DNA from: Bacteroidales bacterium
GTDB lineage: Bacteria; Bacteroidota; Bacteroidia; Bacteroidales; JAGOPY01
Reading direction: 5' to 3'
Assembly (NCBI GenBank): GCA_023229505.1
Contig: JALNZD010000014.1
Coordinates: 1-64,000, forward strand
DNA: 64,000 nt
A model generated the notes under the pieces. That model was not told the DNA's origin. It did not search any database and saw only the letters and a program-made list of their open reading frames with translations. A program made the translations under genes and the position numbers. This document shows, one piece after another, positions 25,938 through 34,486 of the stretch. Every line of letters starts with the position of its first letter. Positions within the stretch are counted from its first letter, which is position 1.

Positions 25938-26249
25938 TCAGACACAGCTTTCCGGTTTCGGAATGCCGGCTATTTTTGTGGATTTTTTTAATGGTGCTCC
26001 GGGAAACATCTGGTAAAAATCTTTCACATCAACGATACCGGATTTATTGATGCCGCGGATAGAAAGCGCTTCGCCCTTAGCAAATCTTTCCCGTAGATAA
26101 TTAAGGACCAAAAAATGCTTTTCGGTCAGTACAACTCCTTCTTCTTTTGCAATTTCTATTGCAATTTCCTTTGTCCATTGAGATGGATTAGTGAAGTATC
26201 CTTCATCAGTGACGTCAACCGTGATGCCTGCATAAGTTTTATTTGCCAT
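25938..26249 (-). CDS. DsrC/TusE-family sulfur carrier with a single C-terminal cysteine
   Basis: The protein carries the family pattern GYFTNPSQWT, LTEKHFLVLNYLRERF and a flexible C-terminal arm ending PESCV, with Cys102 at the penultimate position (CysA). The second cysteine found 11 residues earlier in true dissimilatory DsrC (CysB) is replaced by Thr91. That is the TusE-like arrangement, able to carry a persulfide but not to form the intramolecular trisulfide. The length of 103 is typical. It sits between DUF1641 and DsrE genes in one operon. Sulfur transfer is strongly implied. A link to a sulfite reductase is not. Confidence 0.9.
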   Translation of the reverse strand: MANKTYAGITVDVTDEGYFTNPSQWTKEIAIEIAKEEGVVLTEKHFLVLNYLRERFAKGEALSIRGINKSGIVDVKDFYQMFPGAPLKKSTKIAGIPKPESCV

Positions 26250-26290
26250 AGGATTGAGATTTAATTAGAATGAAAGAATATTAAAAAGAA

Positions 26291-26980
26291 TTACTGCTTT
26301 ACTTGGGAATTTTCGGGTTGTATTTCGTTCAACCGTTTCAGGAAAGTGATCATGAATCCTATCCCTTTTTTCATTTCCGGCTTCCGGAATTGCATTAATG
26401 CCTTGAAAAGAGAGTACTCCTCAATATTTTCCATATCAAGATTTTTATAAATAGCCAAAGCATTATTAATAGCTTTCAACATGTCAGGCTGGGTGAGGTT
26501 CCTGAAAGTTTCCATAATGAAAACGATATTGTCGGACAGTGCTTTGATATCTTCTGCCTTAAAATGGGTGACGATGTTATCGAGCGACCTGCTGAGCTCG
26601 CGGAAAAAGTCGATATAACCTCTTTTTTCCAGTTCATTCAGCTTGCTTATCGCATCGAGACCCACCTGGTGAATGATCGGGCTGACATCTTTCAGGAAGT
26701 CATTGATACTCTCGAGTACTTCCAGAAACTCATTTATATTGCCAATATTTCTGATCAGCTTCAAGCCAATCCCTGCCAGCGCATCCGGGTCAACTTCCAC
26801 CCCTGCTTTATCCAGCTGTATTACTGTGTTTTTAAAAACATCCTTCCCTATGATATAAGCATCATCGGCCAGGTCTTGTAACGACTGACGCGATTCCCGC
26901 TGGGCATATACCTCTTCCAGGATAAGATCCAGCTTTTGGTTGATCGCATCGATTTGGGCCTGAATAATTTCTTCTGACAT
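26291..26980 (-). CDS. DUF1641-domain protein of the sulfur-relay cassette
   Basis: This is an all-helical, cytoplasmic-looking 229-residue protein. A charged N-terminal coiled-coil segment (about 5-30) and the DUF1641 region (about 95-200, LSRSLDNIVTHFKAEDIKALSDN and FRNLTQPDMLKAINNA) are the only recognisable parts. It has no cysteine and no cofactor motif. In many bacteria DUF1641 genes neighbour NAD(P)/FAD oxidoreductases or SQR-like proteins, as here (17 bp from the SQR stop). A scaffolding or regulatory role is inferred from context only. Confidence 0.8.
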   Translation of the reverse strand: MSEEIIQAQIDAINQKLDLILEEVYAQRESRQSLQDLADDAYIIGKDVFKNTVIQLDKAGVEVDPDALAGIGLKLIRNIGNINEFLEVLESINDFLKDVSPIIHQVGLDAISKLNELEKRGYIDFFRELSRSLDNIVTHFKAEDIKALSDNIVFIMETFRNLTQPDMLKAINNALAIYKNLDMENIEEYSLFKALMQFRKPEMKKGIGFMITFLKRLNEIQPENSQVKQ

Positions 26981-26997
26981 GGGTTGTAGATTTAATA

Positions 26998-28230
26998 CTA
27001 TTCAAGTTTTTTACCAGCCATCGTCATCTGCGTGTCAATTGGCATTTCTTTTCCTTTCAGCAGGATGTTCCAGTAAATCCAGCGGAACAAGAGTTTCCCG
27101 TAATGATTCATCCGGGTTTCCTTTAACAAGCCAAAAGGACCAAGGCCTGGAAATGGGAAATGACCCGGCAATGGCTCTGTTTCGTAATTAAAGTCGATCA
27201 GGGCTCCCATGCCATGACCGGTTTCAATATAGCAGTTTGCATGGCCATCAAAACTTGCGGTGAACGGCCGGTTTTCGATATAGCAAAGGATGTTTTCGTG
27301 GAGGATCTCCGCCTGAAAATGAACTACAGATCCGGCTTTTGAAGTGGGAAAATTCCCCGCATCACCAATCACAAAAATATTCTCAAACTTTTCCGACTGA
27401 AGTGTGTGCTTGTTGGTCGGGACGAAATTGAAATCATCTCCCAGTCCGCTTCTTTCAATCATCTGGTCTCCGGTATGAACAGGGATCGTAACCAGCAGAT
27501 CGAATGGAACTTCAGTGCCGCCATAGTCGATAATCTTTTTATTTTTGTTATCGACTTCAGCCAGGCTGAAATCAGTAACAAGTTTGATATTTTTTTCCTC
27601 AAGAAGATTTCCAAGCATTTGGGATGCTTTTGGTTTGGTAAAAGCACCCGAAAGGGGAGTGACATAGGTAATAGTGACTTTCTGACGCATTCCCCTCTCG
27701 ATGAAGAATGCATCAGCAAAAAACGAAAATTCCAGTGGTGCTACCGGACATTTAATCGGCATTTCAGCGATATTTACCACCAGATTTCCTCCTTCCCAGG
27801 TTTTAAAAAACTTCTGCAACGCCAGGGCGCCCTTAAGGGTGTAGAAATCAAAAATGTTCTTATACCATAATTCTCCTTTTAGGCCCGGAGTCTCTTCAGG
27901 ATTAATATGTGTACCTGTGGCAATTATCAAGATATCATAATTCAGGGCCTCACCATCTGCCAATAAAACCCTGTTTTGGCCGGTGTCAACCTTATCAATT
28001 TTTCCATAAATAAAGTTCACTCCATAGGGAATGAAATTATTTTTGGGCTTTATCACATCCCTTTCCTGGTACATGCCAAAAGGGATAAACAGGAAACCCG
28101 GCTGATAATAGTGGATTTTCTCCTGGTCAATGATCGTAATATGCCATTCGTCCCTGGGTAAATCTTTTCGCATCTTATTTGCCATGATGGTGCCGCCTGT
28201 GCCTGCACCTAAAATCAGAAGCTTTTTCAT
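26998..28230 (-). CDS. Sulfide:quinone oxidoreductase-like FAD flavoprotein
   Basis: The start at 28230 gives MKKLLILGAGTGGTIMAN, placing the FAD-binding GxGxxG loop at the proper N-terminal position. An in-frame ATG at 28281 would add 17 residues. The SQR pattern is present: Cys161 in PIKCPVAPLE and Cys333 in HANCYIETG match the redox-active pair of sulfide:quinone oxidoreductases, and FVIGDAGNFPTSKAG is the second FAD motif. SQR oxidises sulfide to sulfane sulfur and reduces the quinone pool at the membrane. It heads an operon with DUF1641, DsrC-like and DsrE-like genes, which supports sulfur chemistry. Quinone as acceptor is inferred from the family. Confidence 0.86.
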   Translation of the reverse strand: MKKLLILGAGTGGTIMANKMRKDLPRDEWHITIIDQEKIHYYQPGFLFIPFGMYQERDVIKPKNNFIPYGVNFIYGKIDKVDTGQNRVLLADGEALNYDILIIATGTHINPEETPGLKGELWYKNIFDFYTLKGALALQKFFKTWEGGNLVVNIAEMPIKCPVAPLEFSFFADAFFIERGMRQKVTITYVTPLSGAFTKPKASQMLGNLLEEKNIKLVTDFSLAEVDNKNKKIIDYGGTEVPFDLLVTIPVHTGDQMIERSGLGDDFNFVPTNKHTLQSEKFENIFVIGDAGNFPTSKAGSVVHFQAEILHENILCYIENRPFTASFDGHANCYIETGHGMGALIDFNYETEPLPGHFPFPGLGPFGLLKETRMNHYGKLLFRWIYWNILLKGKEMPIDTQMTMAGKKLE

Positions 28231-28381
28231 ATTATGTGAAATTATTAACAGCAAATTTATAAATAATATGCCAATTGACATAGGTACAACTAAACATTAC
28301 TGCAATTTAGACAGGTTTCTAAAGAAGGAGCAGGACGAGAATGGGAGGCTGGGCCATCTACTCGATTGCAGGCAGGCCTGA

Positions 28382-28801
28382 TTATTTTGGTAATGATTTA
28401 AGGTACAATTCAGGAGAGAGTATTGAGAGATTACTATTTTGGTAGTCCTTTAAATTCCGGGTGATTAAAACTTTAATTTGAATATCTTTCTTTGCAGTTT
28501 CATTTTGAATGGAATCTTCGAAGTCCTTAAAATTAGACTTCAGGGAATCAAGAATTGCCTTTTTGGTTACATCAACTATTTCAACAACTTCTGCAAGTTG
28601 ACTAAGCTTAGATATTACTTTTGAATGTGAGGAAAACTTTTTCAATAAGTAATAGCAGTTTGCAAAAGTTAGAGCTGAGACGCAAACCTGAATATTTTTG
28701 TATTCTGAAAGAGAAAGAATAATTGCAGCTTGCTCGGAGTAAGGCTTTCTATCAATAAGAAAATCGATAATTACATGTGTATCAACAAATACTTTTTGCA
28801 T
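28382..28801 (-). CDS. PIN-domain toxin (VapC-like)
   Basis: PIN-domain ribonuclease features are present: Asp7 in FVDTHVIIDFL, Asp13, and the acidic pair Asp93/Asp96 in FKDFEDSIQN, followed by the ITRNLKDY strand typical of PIN toxins. The length of 139 fits. The start overlaps the stop of the antitoxin gene by 1 bp, the classic coupled arrangement. VapC toxins cleave tRNA or rRNA, but the target is not predictable. The ~100 bp between this gene and the SQR start hold no recognisable gene. Confidence 0.88.
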   Translation of the reverse strand: MQKVFVDTHVIIDFLIDRKPYSEQAAIILSLSEYKNIQVCVSALTFANCYYLLKKFSSHSKVISKLSQLAEVVEIVDVTKKAILDSLKSNFKDFEDSIQNETAKKDIQIKVLITRNLKDYQNSNLSILSPELYLKSLPK

Positions 28802-29049
28802 TATTTATTATATTTTTCAGAAAGAATCTTAGACAATTCGGTCTTATAATCGAAATCTTCAGGTGCTTTAAATGATCCCATAAGAGCTTTTACTTTTGGG
28901 CTAATACTAAAATCGTCTTTGTCAGAAGAGGTAATATTTTTCAAATAATTTTCTATCAGGTCAGAGAGACTTCTGCCTGAATTTTTCGCGTATCTCTTAG
29001 CTTTAATGATAATTTGGTTATCGATTGAAAGTGTCAATTTGGTATTCAT
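28801..29049 (-). CDS. Antitoxin partner of the PIN toxin (DUF6364/ribbon-helix-helix type)
   Basis: The N-terminal segment MNTKLTLSIDNQIIIKAKRYAKNSGRSLSDLIENYL has the beta-strand plus two-helix pattern of ribbon-helix-helix antitoxins in the DUF6364 group. It is followed by an acidic Lys/Asp-rich toxin-binding tail. At 82 residues it lies directly before the PIN gene with a 1-bp overlap. It probably binds its own promoter and neutralises the toxin. Confidence 0.82.
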   Translation of the reverse strand: MNTKLTLSIDNQIIIKAKRYAKNSGRSLSDLIENYLKNITSSDKDDFSISPKVKALMGSFKAPEDFDYKTELSKILSEKYNK

Positions 29050-29116
29050 ATACGTGCTAATTAGAATGCAAATATACGTAATTAAATTATTTGAATTAAG
29101 TTATTTTATGTCGGGG

Positions 29117-30385
29117 TCATCTACGAATAAAGAACAAACAACTATCGCCATAACTCAGAAACCGGAAATCATGATCCAGGGCGTATTGATAGGCTTTTCG
29201 CCAGTCGTCACCGATAAAGGCTGCAATGAGCAGAAGTAACGTGCTCCGCGGCTGGTGGAAATTGGTGATGAGGATATCGGGAAAACGAAACCGGTAGCCC
29301 GGGGCGATCATAAGGTTTGTTTTGCCTTTCAGTGATGTTGAACCGGATTTTTTACATGCATTGATTACTGCATCAAGAGAATCTTCCCGGGTTATTGTAA
29401 ATTCCCCGAGCAGATCATAAGGGTCCCATTGTCCGACATTCATAACAAGTCCGTCAGAAAGTCCGTTGATAACCTTAACGCCATGCCAGTAAAGGCTTTC
29501 CAGCAAGCGGGTGGTAGTAGTCCCGACTGCTATGATTGGTTTATGAAGGGATGTCCTAAGCGATTCTAATGATTCCACTGGTAAATAAACCTGTTCAGCA
29601 TGCATTTCATGACCGCCAAGATTACCCGAGATCACAGGCCTGAACGTTCCGGCCCCTACGTGGAGGATGAATTTGAGAAAATCAATGTTTCTGTCTTTAA
29701 GCGAAGCTAACACTTCATCTGAAAAATGCAAACCGGCAGTCGGGGCAGCAACTGATCCATCATGCCTTGCATAAATAGTCTGATAAGTCACTTCATCCTG
29801 TCTGACCGGCTTCCGGTTTATGTAAGGCGGAAGAGGGATTTTGCCGAACTGTTCAAGGACTTCGGAGAAAGTCAGGCCGGCTGGTGTCCACCTGAACTGG
29901 ATTTGTGAAGTGCCTCCTTCTATCTTCATCACCCTTTCGGCATAAATTTTAATTGATTGCCCGTTATGATCCACGGAAATTTCTATTATCCCTCCCTTCC
30001 ATCTCTTTGAATTTCCAACCAGGCATAGCCATTCAGCCTTCTCCTTTTGCTGAAAAGCCTGTTGATGATCGCGAAAAGGGGCCAGGGGCTCCAGGCAAAA
30101 AATTTCGATATGGCTTCCCGACTTTTTATGAAATAATAACCGGGCATGAATTACCCTTGTTTCATTTAAAATGACAAGGCTGTCAGATGGGAGATAATGA
30201 CCGAGGTTAAAAAAAATATCTTCAGAAACCTGTCCCTGCTTGTAAATCAATAATTTCGAATGATCGCGCCTTTCCAGGGGAAATTGTGCAATTCGATTAT
30301 CAGGAAGGGGATAATCATAACTGTCGATACTCAGTAGTTTCGGATTTATTTCATCTTCCATCAGGCAATTCCGATTATTTTTCAT
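29117..30385 (-). CDS. queA: S-adenosylmethionine:tRNA ribosyltransferase-isomerase
   Basis: QueA transfers and isomerises the ribosyl moiety of SAM onto preQ1-modified tRNA, giving epoxyqueuosine. Family motifs seen are YDYPLPDNRIAQFPLERRDHSKLL, LNETRVIHARL, YQTIYARHDGSVAAPTAGLHFS, HVGAGTFRPV, TTTRLLESLYW and NFHQPRSTLLLLIAAF. At 422 residues it is longer than the E. coli protein, as usual in the phylum. The ATG at 30361 is a plausible alternative start (8 residues shorter). It is divergent from pssA. Confidence 0.95.
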   Translation of the reverse strand: MKNNRNCLMEDEINPKLLSIDSYDYPLPDNRIAQFPLERRDHSKLLIYKQGQVSEDIFFNLGHYLPSDSLVILNETRVIHARLLFHKKSGSHIEIFCLEPLAPFRDHQQAFQQKEKAEWLCLVGNSKRWKGGIIEISVDHNGQSIKIYAERVMKIEGGTSQIQFRWTPAGLTFSEVLEQFGKIPLPPYINRKPVRQDEVTYQTIYARHDGSVAAPTAGLHFSDEVLASLKDRNIDFLKFILHVGAGTFRPVISGNLGGHEMHAEQVYLPVESLESLRTSLHKPIIAVGTTTTRLLESLYWHGVKVINGLSDGLVMNVGQWDPYDLLGEFTITREDSLDAVINACKKSGSTSLKGKTNLMIAPGYRFRFPDILITNFHQPRSTLLLLIAAFIGDDWRKAYQYALDHDFRFLSYGDSCLFFIRR

Positions 30386-30439
30386 GCAAAGATAAAAAAC
30401 CCTCTTTGTTTTGTATTTTTGCCCATATACCCGCTTTTG

Positions 30440-31171
30440 ATGAGAATCAAAAATAATATTCCCAACCTGATAACCCTGCTGAACCTGATCAGCGGCAGCA
30501 TTGCCATTATTCTGGCCTTTTCCGGGGAAATGATCCTTGCTTCCTGGTTCATCATCCTGGCAGCAATCCTTGATTTTTTCGACGGTATGATAGCAAGGCT
30601 TTTAAATGCGCGGTCTGAAATAGGAGCCCAGCTTGATTCACTAGCCGATGTTATTTCCTTTGGCCTGGCCCCGTCTGTCATAATGTATCAGCTTATCCTG
30701 CAAAGCCCGGGCATTCCATCCTGGAGCGCGGCAAGTGTGCCGCTGCTCCCGTTTGCAGCATTATTACTGGTTGTCAGCGGTGCTTTCCGCCTCGCTAAAT
30801 TCAATACCGACCCCAAACAGGAGGTCGAGTTTAAAGGTTTGCCGATTCCATCAACCGGGCTGTTTATTGCAGCACTGCCCCTGATCATTAACCAATACAG
30901 GGAATCGGAAGGGCTGATTAAATTTATCCAAAACCATTATACACTTTTAGCAATCATTCTTTTCCTGTCATGGCTGATGGTTTCAAACATTCCAATGATA
31001 TCACTGAAATTCAAGTATTTAAAATGGAAAGGGAATACTTACCGGTTCATTTTACTGGGTTCATCTATCGTTCTGATTTTACTCTTTCAATATAGTGCAG
31101 TCCCTATGATCATCTTTTTATATATTATCCTGTCTGTTGCAGGTACTTATTCAACCAATAATTCTTCCTGA
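30440..31171 (+). CDS. pssA: CDP-diacylglycerol-serine O-phosphatidyltransferase
   Basis: The enzyme makes phosphatidylserine, the precursor of phosphatidylethanolamine, in the inner membrane. The CDP-alcohol phosphotransferase motif is intact: DFFDGMIARLLNARSEIGAQLDSLADVISFG contains the DGxxAR...GxxxDxxxD catalytic pattern. About seven hydrophobic segments span the protein. The start at 30440 (MRIKNNIPN) matches the family. An ATG at 30419 is also in frame. The last 21 bp overlap the convergent DCC gene. Confidence 0.93.
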   Translation: MRIKNNIPNLITLLNLISGSIAIILAFSGEMILASWFIILAAILDFFDGMIARLLNARSEIGAQLDSLADVISFGLAPSVIMYQLILQSPGIPSWSAASVPLLPFAALLLVVSGAFRLAKFNTDPKQEVEFKGLPIPSTGLFIAALPLIINQYRESEGLIKFIQNHYTLLAIILFLSWLMVSNIPMISLKFKYLKWKGNTYRFILLGSSIVLILLFQYSAVPMIIFLYIILSVAGTYSTNNSS

Positions 31172-31573
31172 GGTTTCCTGATCGGGAATCCGGCATTTCT
31201 CCCTTGTGCCGAACCATTTGGCTCTGTTCCGCGCTATTATGTCGTAGATCCCATCTCTCCATGGGCGGGGAATGATCAGGAACATGGCAAAGACCGAATA
31301 GGGTAGCCCGAGATAACCGGCAATCTTTAAGACCGCCGTTGATTTCATAAAAAACCGGCCTTCGTCGTAGAAGATGATTGTATCTTCTTTTACTGGCTGA
31401 TTTTGAAGTTGTTGAAGGAAGGCTAATGCATTATCCGATTGTAATGAAGCAAATTTTAGCCTTTTTTTATGATCTTTTTTAAGAAGGAAATCCACAGCTC
31501 GATTACACAGGACGCAAACTCCGTCGAAGAATACGATTTTTTGCCATTGATAAGGATTATTCATGTTTCTCAT
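31151..31573 (-). CDS. DCC-family thiol-disulfide oxidoreductase-like protein (DUF393)
   Basis: The hallmark FFDGVCVLCNRAVDFLLKKD (DGxCxxC with Cys20 and Cys23) opens a thioredoxin-like fold of 140 residues. LKFASLQSD and the hydrophobic IIPRPWRDGIYDIIARNR segment follow, as in the YuxK/DCC family. A thiol-redox role is assumed from the CxxC, but the physiological substrate is not known. It converges on pssA with a 21-bp overlap. An alternative start lies 3 codons in. Confidence 0.88.
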   Translation of the reverse strand: MRNMNNPYQWQKIVFFDGVCVLCNRAVDFLLKKDHKKRLKFASLQSDNALAFLQQLQNQPVKEDTIIFYDEGRFFMKSTAVLKIAGYLGLPYSVFAMFLIIPRPWRDGIYDIIARNRAKWFGTREKCRIPDQETSGRIIG

Positions 31574-31686
31574 TTGCTTATATTAATTAAACAAAAAATA
31601 AGATAGATGGTTTTCAAGATATTAAAAACTTTGTATATTTACCAGCCTTTTCCACTTTATTAGTGTACTAACGGAAAACCCATATT

Positions 31687-33057
31687 ATGACTGGAGAAAA
31701 AATCAAAAAGACAGGTGGACAGTTGAATGTACCTGATAATCCCATCATTCCTTTCATCCGGGGGGATGGCATTGGCCCTGATATTTGGGCAGCTTCAGTG
31801 CGTGTATTTGATGCTGCTGTTCAAAAAGCTTACAATGGGAAGCGTAAAGTATCATGGCTTGAAGTGTTTGCCGGTGAGGAATCTTTCAACCGGACCGGTG
31901 AGTGGCTTCCACAGGAAACCATTAATCATTTCCGGGAATACCTGGTTGGGATCAAAGGCCCGTTGACCACACCGGTTGGAGGGGGGATCCGTTCGCTGAA
32001 CGTTGCCCTCAGGCAAACTCTCGATCTTTACGTCTGCCTGAGGCCGGTGAAATATGTTAAAGGTGTGCCGTCTCCTGTCAAACACCCCGAGTTGGTTGAT
32101 ATTGTTATTTTCCGGGAGAACACGGAAGATATTTACTCGGGCATAGAATGGAAAAGCAAATCTCCTGAAGTACAGAAGGTTATCCGCTTTCTCCAGGAAG
32201 AAATGAAAGTGAAGAATATCCGCTTTCCTGAAACTTCCGGTATCGGGATCAAGGCGGTCTCTGAGGAAGGGTCAAAGAGGTTGATCCGTGCCGCAATCCA
32301 GTTTGCCCTCGCTGAAAACAGGAAATCGCTTACCCTGGTTCACAAAGGCAACATCATGAAATTTACTGAAGGGGCATTTATGAATTGGGGTTACGAACTG
32401 GCTTGTAACGAATTCCGGGATCATATTGTCACCCAACGGGAAAGCTGGATTTTATCCAATGTCGATAAAAATTCGGGTATAAGCGTCGAAGAAAATGCCA
32501 AACTTATTGAGCCTGGATACTATATGATGACCCCGGACCAGCAAAAAGCTGTGAGAGATGAGATTTTGGATTGTTTGAAACTGATGTCAACGCATGGCAA
32601 TGGCCAGTGGAAAAAGAAACTGCTGATTAAGGACGCTATTGCGGATATCACGTTGCAGCAGGTTTTAACCAGGGCTAATGAGTTTGATGTGGTGGCCACC
32701 CTGAACCTGAATGGCGATTATATCTCCGACGCCCTGGCTGCGCAGGTTGGCGGGATCGGTATCGCCCCGGGGGCCAATATCAATTACGACACCGGTCATG
32801 CGATCTTTGAAGCAACCCATGGAACTGCACCTAAATACGCAGGCCTCGACCAGGTGAATCCCGGATCGGTGATCCTGTCGGGTGCCATGATGTTCAAATA
32901 CCTGGGCTGGCATGAGGTTCATGACCTGATCTGGAAAGGTCTTGAAATTACCATTTCACAAAAGAAAGTCACTTATGATTTCCACCGGCAGATGGAAGGA
33001 GCTGCTTTATTGAAATGTTCCGAATTTGCCACCGCAATCATTGAGAATATGAAGTGA
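31687..33057 (+). CDS. icd: Isocitrate dehydrogenase (NADP+)
   Basis: Icd oxidatively decarboxylates isocitrate to 2-oxoglutarate in the TCA cycle, making NADPH for glutamate synthesis. The sequence is close to the E. coli type: GDGIGPDIW, KGPLTTPVGGGIRSLNVALRQ (substrate Ser103), FRENTEDIYSGIEW, LVHKGNIMKFTEG and NLNGDYISDALAAQVGG. At 456 residues it is about 40 longer than the E. coli enzyme. It is followed after 106 bp by gltA in the same direction, a TCA pair. The hydrophobic or charged N-terminal additions look native. Confidence 0.96.
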   Translation: MTGEKIKKTGGQLNVPDNPIIPFIRGDGIGPDIWAASVRVFDAAVQKAYNGKRKVSWLEVFAGEESFNRTGEWLPQETINHFREYLVGIKGPLTTPVGGGIRSLNVALRQTLDLYVCLRPVKYVKGVPSPVKHPELVDIVIFRENTEDIYSGIEWKSKSPEVQKVIRFLQEEMKVKNIRFPETSGIGIKAVSEEGSKRLIRAAIQFALAENRKSLTLVHKGNIMKFTEGAFMNWGYELACNEFRDHIVTQRESWILSNVDKNSGISVEENAKLIEPGYYMMTPDQQKAVRDEILDCLKLMSTHGNGQWKKKLLIKDAIADITLQQVLTRANEFDVVATLNLNGDYISDALAAQVGGIGIAPGANINYDTGHAIFEATHGTAPKYAGLDQVNPGSVILSGAMMFKYLGWHEVHDLIWKGLEITISQKKVTYDFHRQMEGAALLKCSEFATAIIENMK

Positions 33058-33112
33058 TAGAAAAGTCTAAATTGATCAAACATTTTCTATATTAGCGCGT
33101 TAAAGAAGATAT

Positions 33113-33136
33113 GACTGTAAGACTGTAAGACTGTAA
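33113..33136 (+). repeat. Three tandem copies of GACTGTAA before gltA
   Basis: The 8-bp unit GACTGTAA occurs at 33113-33120, 33121-33128 and 33129-33136 in the 5' leader of gltA. Because the unit is not in coding sequence, copy-number change could shift leader length or promoter spacing. A weak TATATTAG box lies upstream at 33088-33095. Confidence 0.7.
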
Positions 33137-33163
33137 GAAAATTAACTACAAATCAATTTATTC

Positions 33164-34486
33164 ATGATAGGACTAAAAGAGAAACTTCGGCAAAAAATTG
33201 AAGAATGGAGACCAAGAACCAAACGATTGGTTGAAGAATTTGGTGATGTCGTGATCGACCAGGTCACCGTTGAAAAACTTATTGGCGGGATGAGGAACCT
33301 GAAAGTTCTTATTACTGATATATCCTATCTGGACCCGAATGAAGGCATCCGTTACCGGGGATATACTTTGCCGGAGGTGATAGAAAAGCTCCCAAAACCT
33401 AAGGGTGCTGAAATGCCTTACGTTGAAGGAGTTTGGTATTTATTGCTGACAGGGGATATCCCGACTCAACAGGACGTAGAAGAAGTTGTGGAAGAGTTCC
33501 AGAAAAGAAGGATACTACCGAAAGTCATATACGATGTGATTGACGCGGCGCCTTGCTGTAATCACCCGATGACTACCTTTGCTTCCGCTATCCTGGCTTT
33601 ACACCCGGAATCTTTTTTTGTTAAGAAGTATAATGCCGGCATTTCAAAGTCTGAATATTGGGACCCGATGTTCGAAGATTCCATGAACCTGTTGGCGAAG
33701 CTTACTGAAATTGCCACCTATATCTATACTAAGCTTTACCGGGATGGGAAACGCATTCAATCCAACCCGAACCTTGATATGGGCGCCAATTTTGCTTTCA
33801 TGATGGGTATTAAACCTCCATATGATGATGTTTCACGCATGCATTTCATTCTTCATGCCGACCATGAAAGCGGCAATGTGAGTGCACATACCGGGCATCT
33901 GGTTGCCAGCACCTTATCTGATGTATATCTATCCATTGCAGCGATGATCAACGGTTTAGCCGGCCCGTTGCACGGATTGGCCAACCAGGAAGTACTGCGC
34001 TGGTTGCAGGACCTTCGTGAACAACTTGGCGGTGATGATCCCACGGAGGAAGCTGTCAGGCAATATGTCTGGGAAACCCTCAATACTGGTCATCTTATCC
34101 CTGGATACGGCCATGCCGTATTGCGTAAAACCGATCCGAGGTATCTGATCCAGAGGGAATTCAGCCAGAAACATATGGCAGATGATCCGCTTTTCAAATA
34201 TACCGACCTGCTTTACAAAGTGGTTCCCGAAATCCTTGCAGAACAGGGAAAGGCTAAAAATCCATGGCCAAACGTCGATGCGCAGTCCGGAATAATCCAA
34301 TGGCACTATGGCGTCAGGGAATACGATTTTTACACCGTATTGTTTGGCATTGGAAGAGCTATTGGTATTTGCGCCAATATCATCTGGGATCGTGCTTTGA
34401 TGTATTCCCTTGAGCGCCCTAAATCCATTACTACAGAAATGCTTGAGGAAATGGTGGGGATTAAGAAGAAGGGAGTTCCACAATAA
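33164..34486 (+). CDS. gltA: Citrate synthase
   Basis: The enzyme condenses oxaloacetate with acetyl-CoA, opening the TCA cycle. Catalytic and substrate-binding residues are visible: His231/His234 in LHADHESGNVSAHT, His270 in PLHGLANQE and a third His in GYGHAVLRKTDPR. The 440-residue length, with the N-terminal helix-rich segment, matches the larger eukaryotic-like Si-citrate synthases present in many Bacteroidota. The last 26 bp overlap the convergent cNMP/histidine-kinase gene. icd lies just upstream. Confidence 0.95.
   Translation: MIGLKEKLRQKIEEWRPRTKRLVEEFGDVVIDQVTVEKLIGGMRNLKVLITDISYLDPNEGIRYRGYTLPEVIEKLPKPKGAEMPYVEGVWYLLLTGDIPTQQDVEEVVEEFQKRRILPKVIYDVIDAAPCCNHPMTTFASAILALHPESFFVKKYNAGISKSEYWDPMFEDSMNLLAKLTEIATYIYTKLYRDGKRIQSNPNLDMGANFAFMMGIKPPYDDVSRMHFILHADHESGNVSAHTGHLVASTLSDVYLSIAAMINGLAGPLHGLANQEVLRWLQDLREQLGGDDPTEEAVRQYVWETLNTGHLIPGYGHAVLRKTDPRYLIQREFSQKHMADDPLFKYTDLLYKVVPEILAEQGKAKNPWPNVDAQSGIIQWHYGVREYDFYTVLFGIGRAIGICANIIWDRALMYSLERPKSITTEMLEEMVGIKKKGVPQ

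Noticed and set aside
28282..28381. Non-coding stretch between the SQR gene and PIN toxin examined for an RNA gene
   Set aside because: No stable fold or conserved motif could be recognised by eye.
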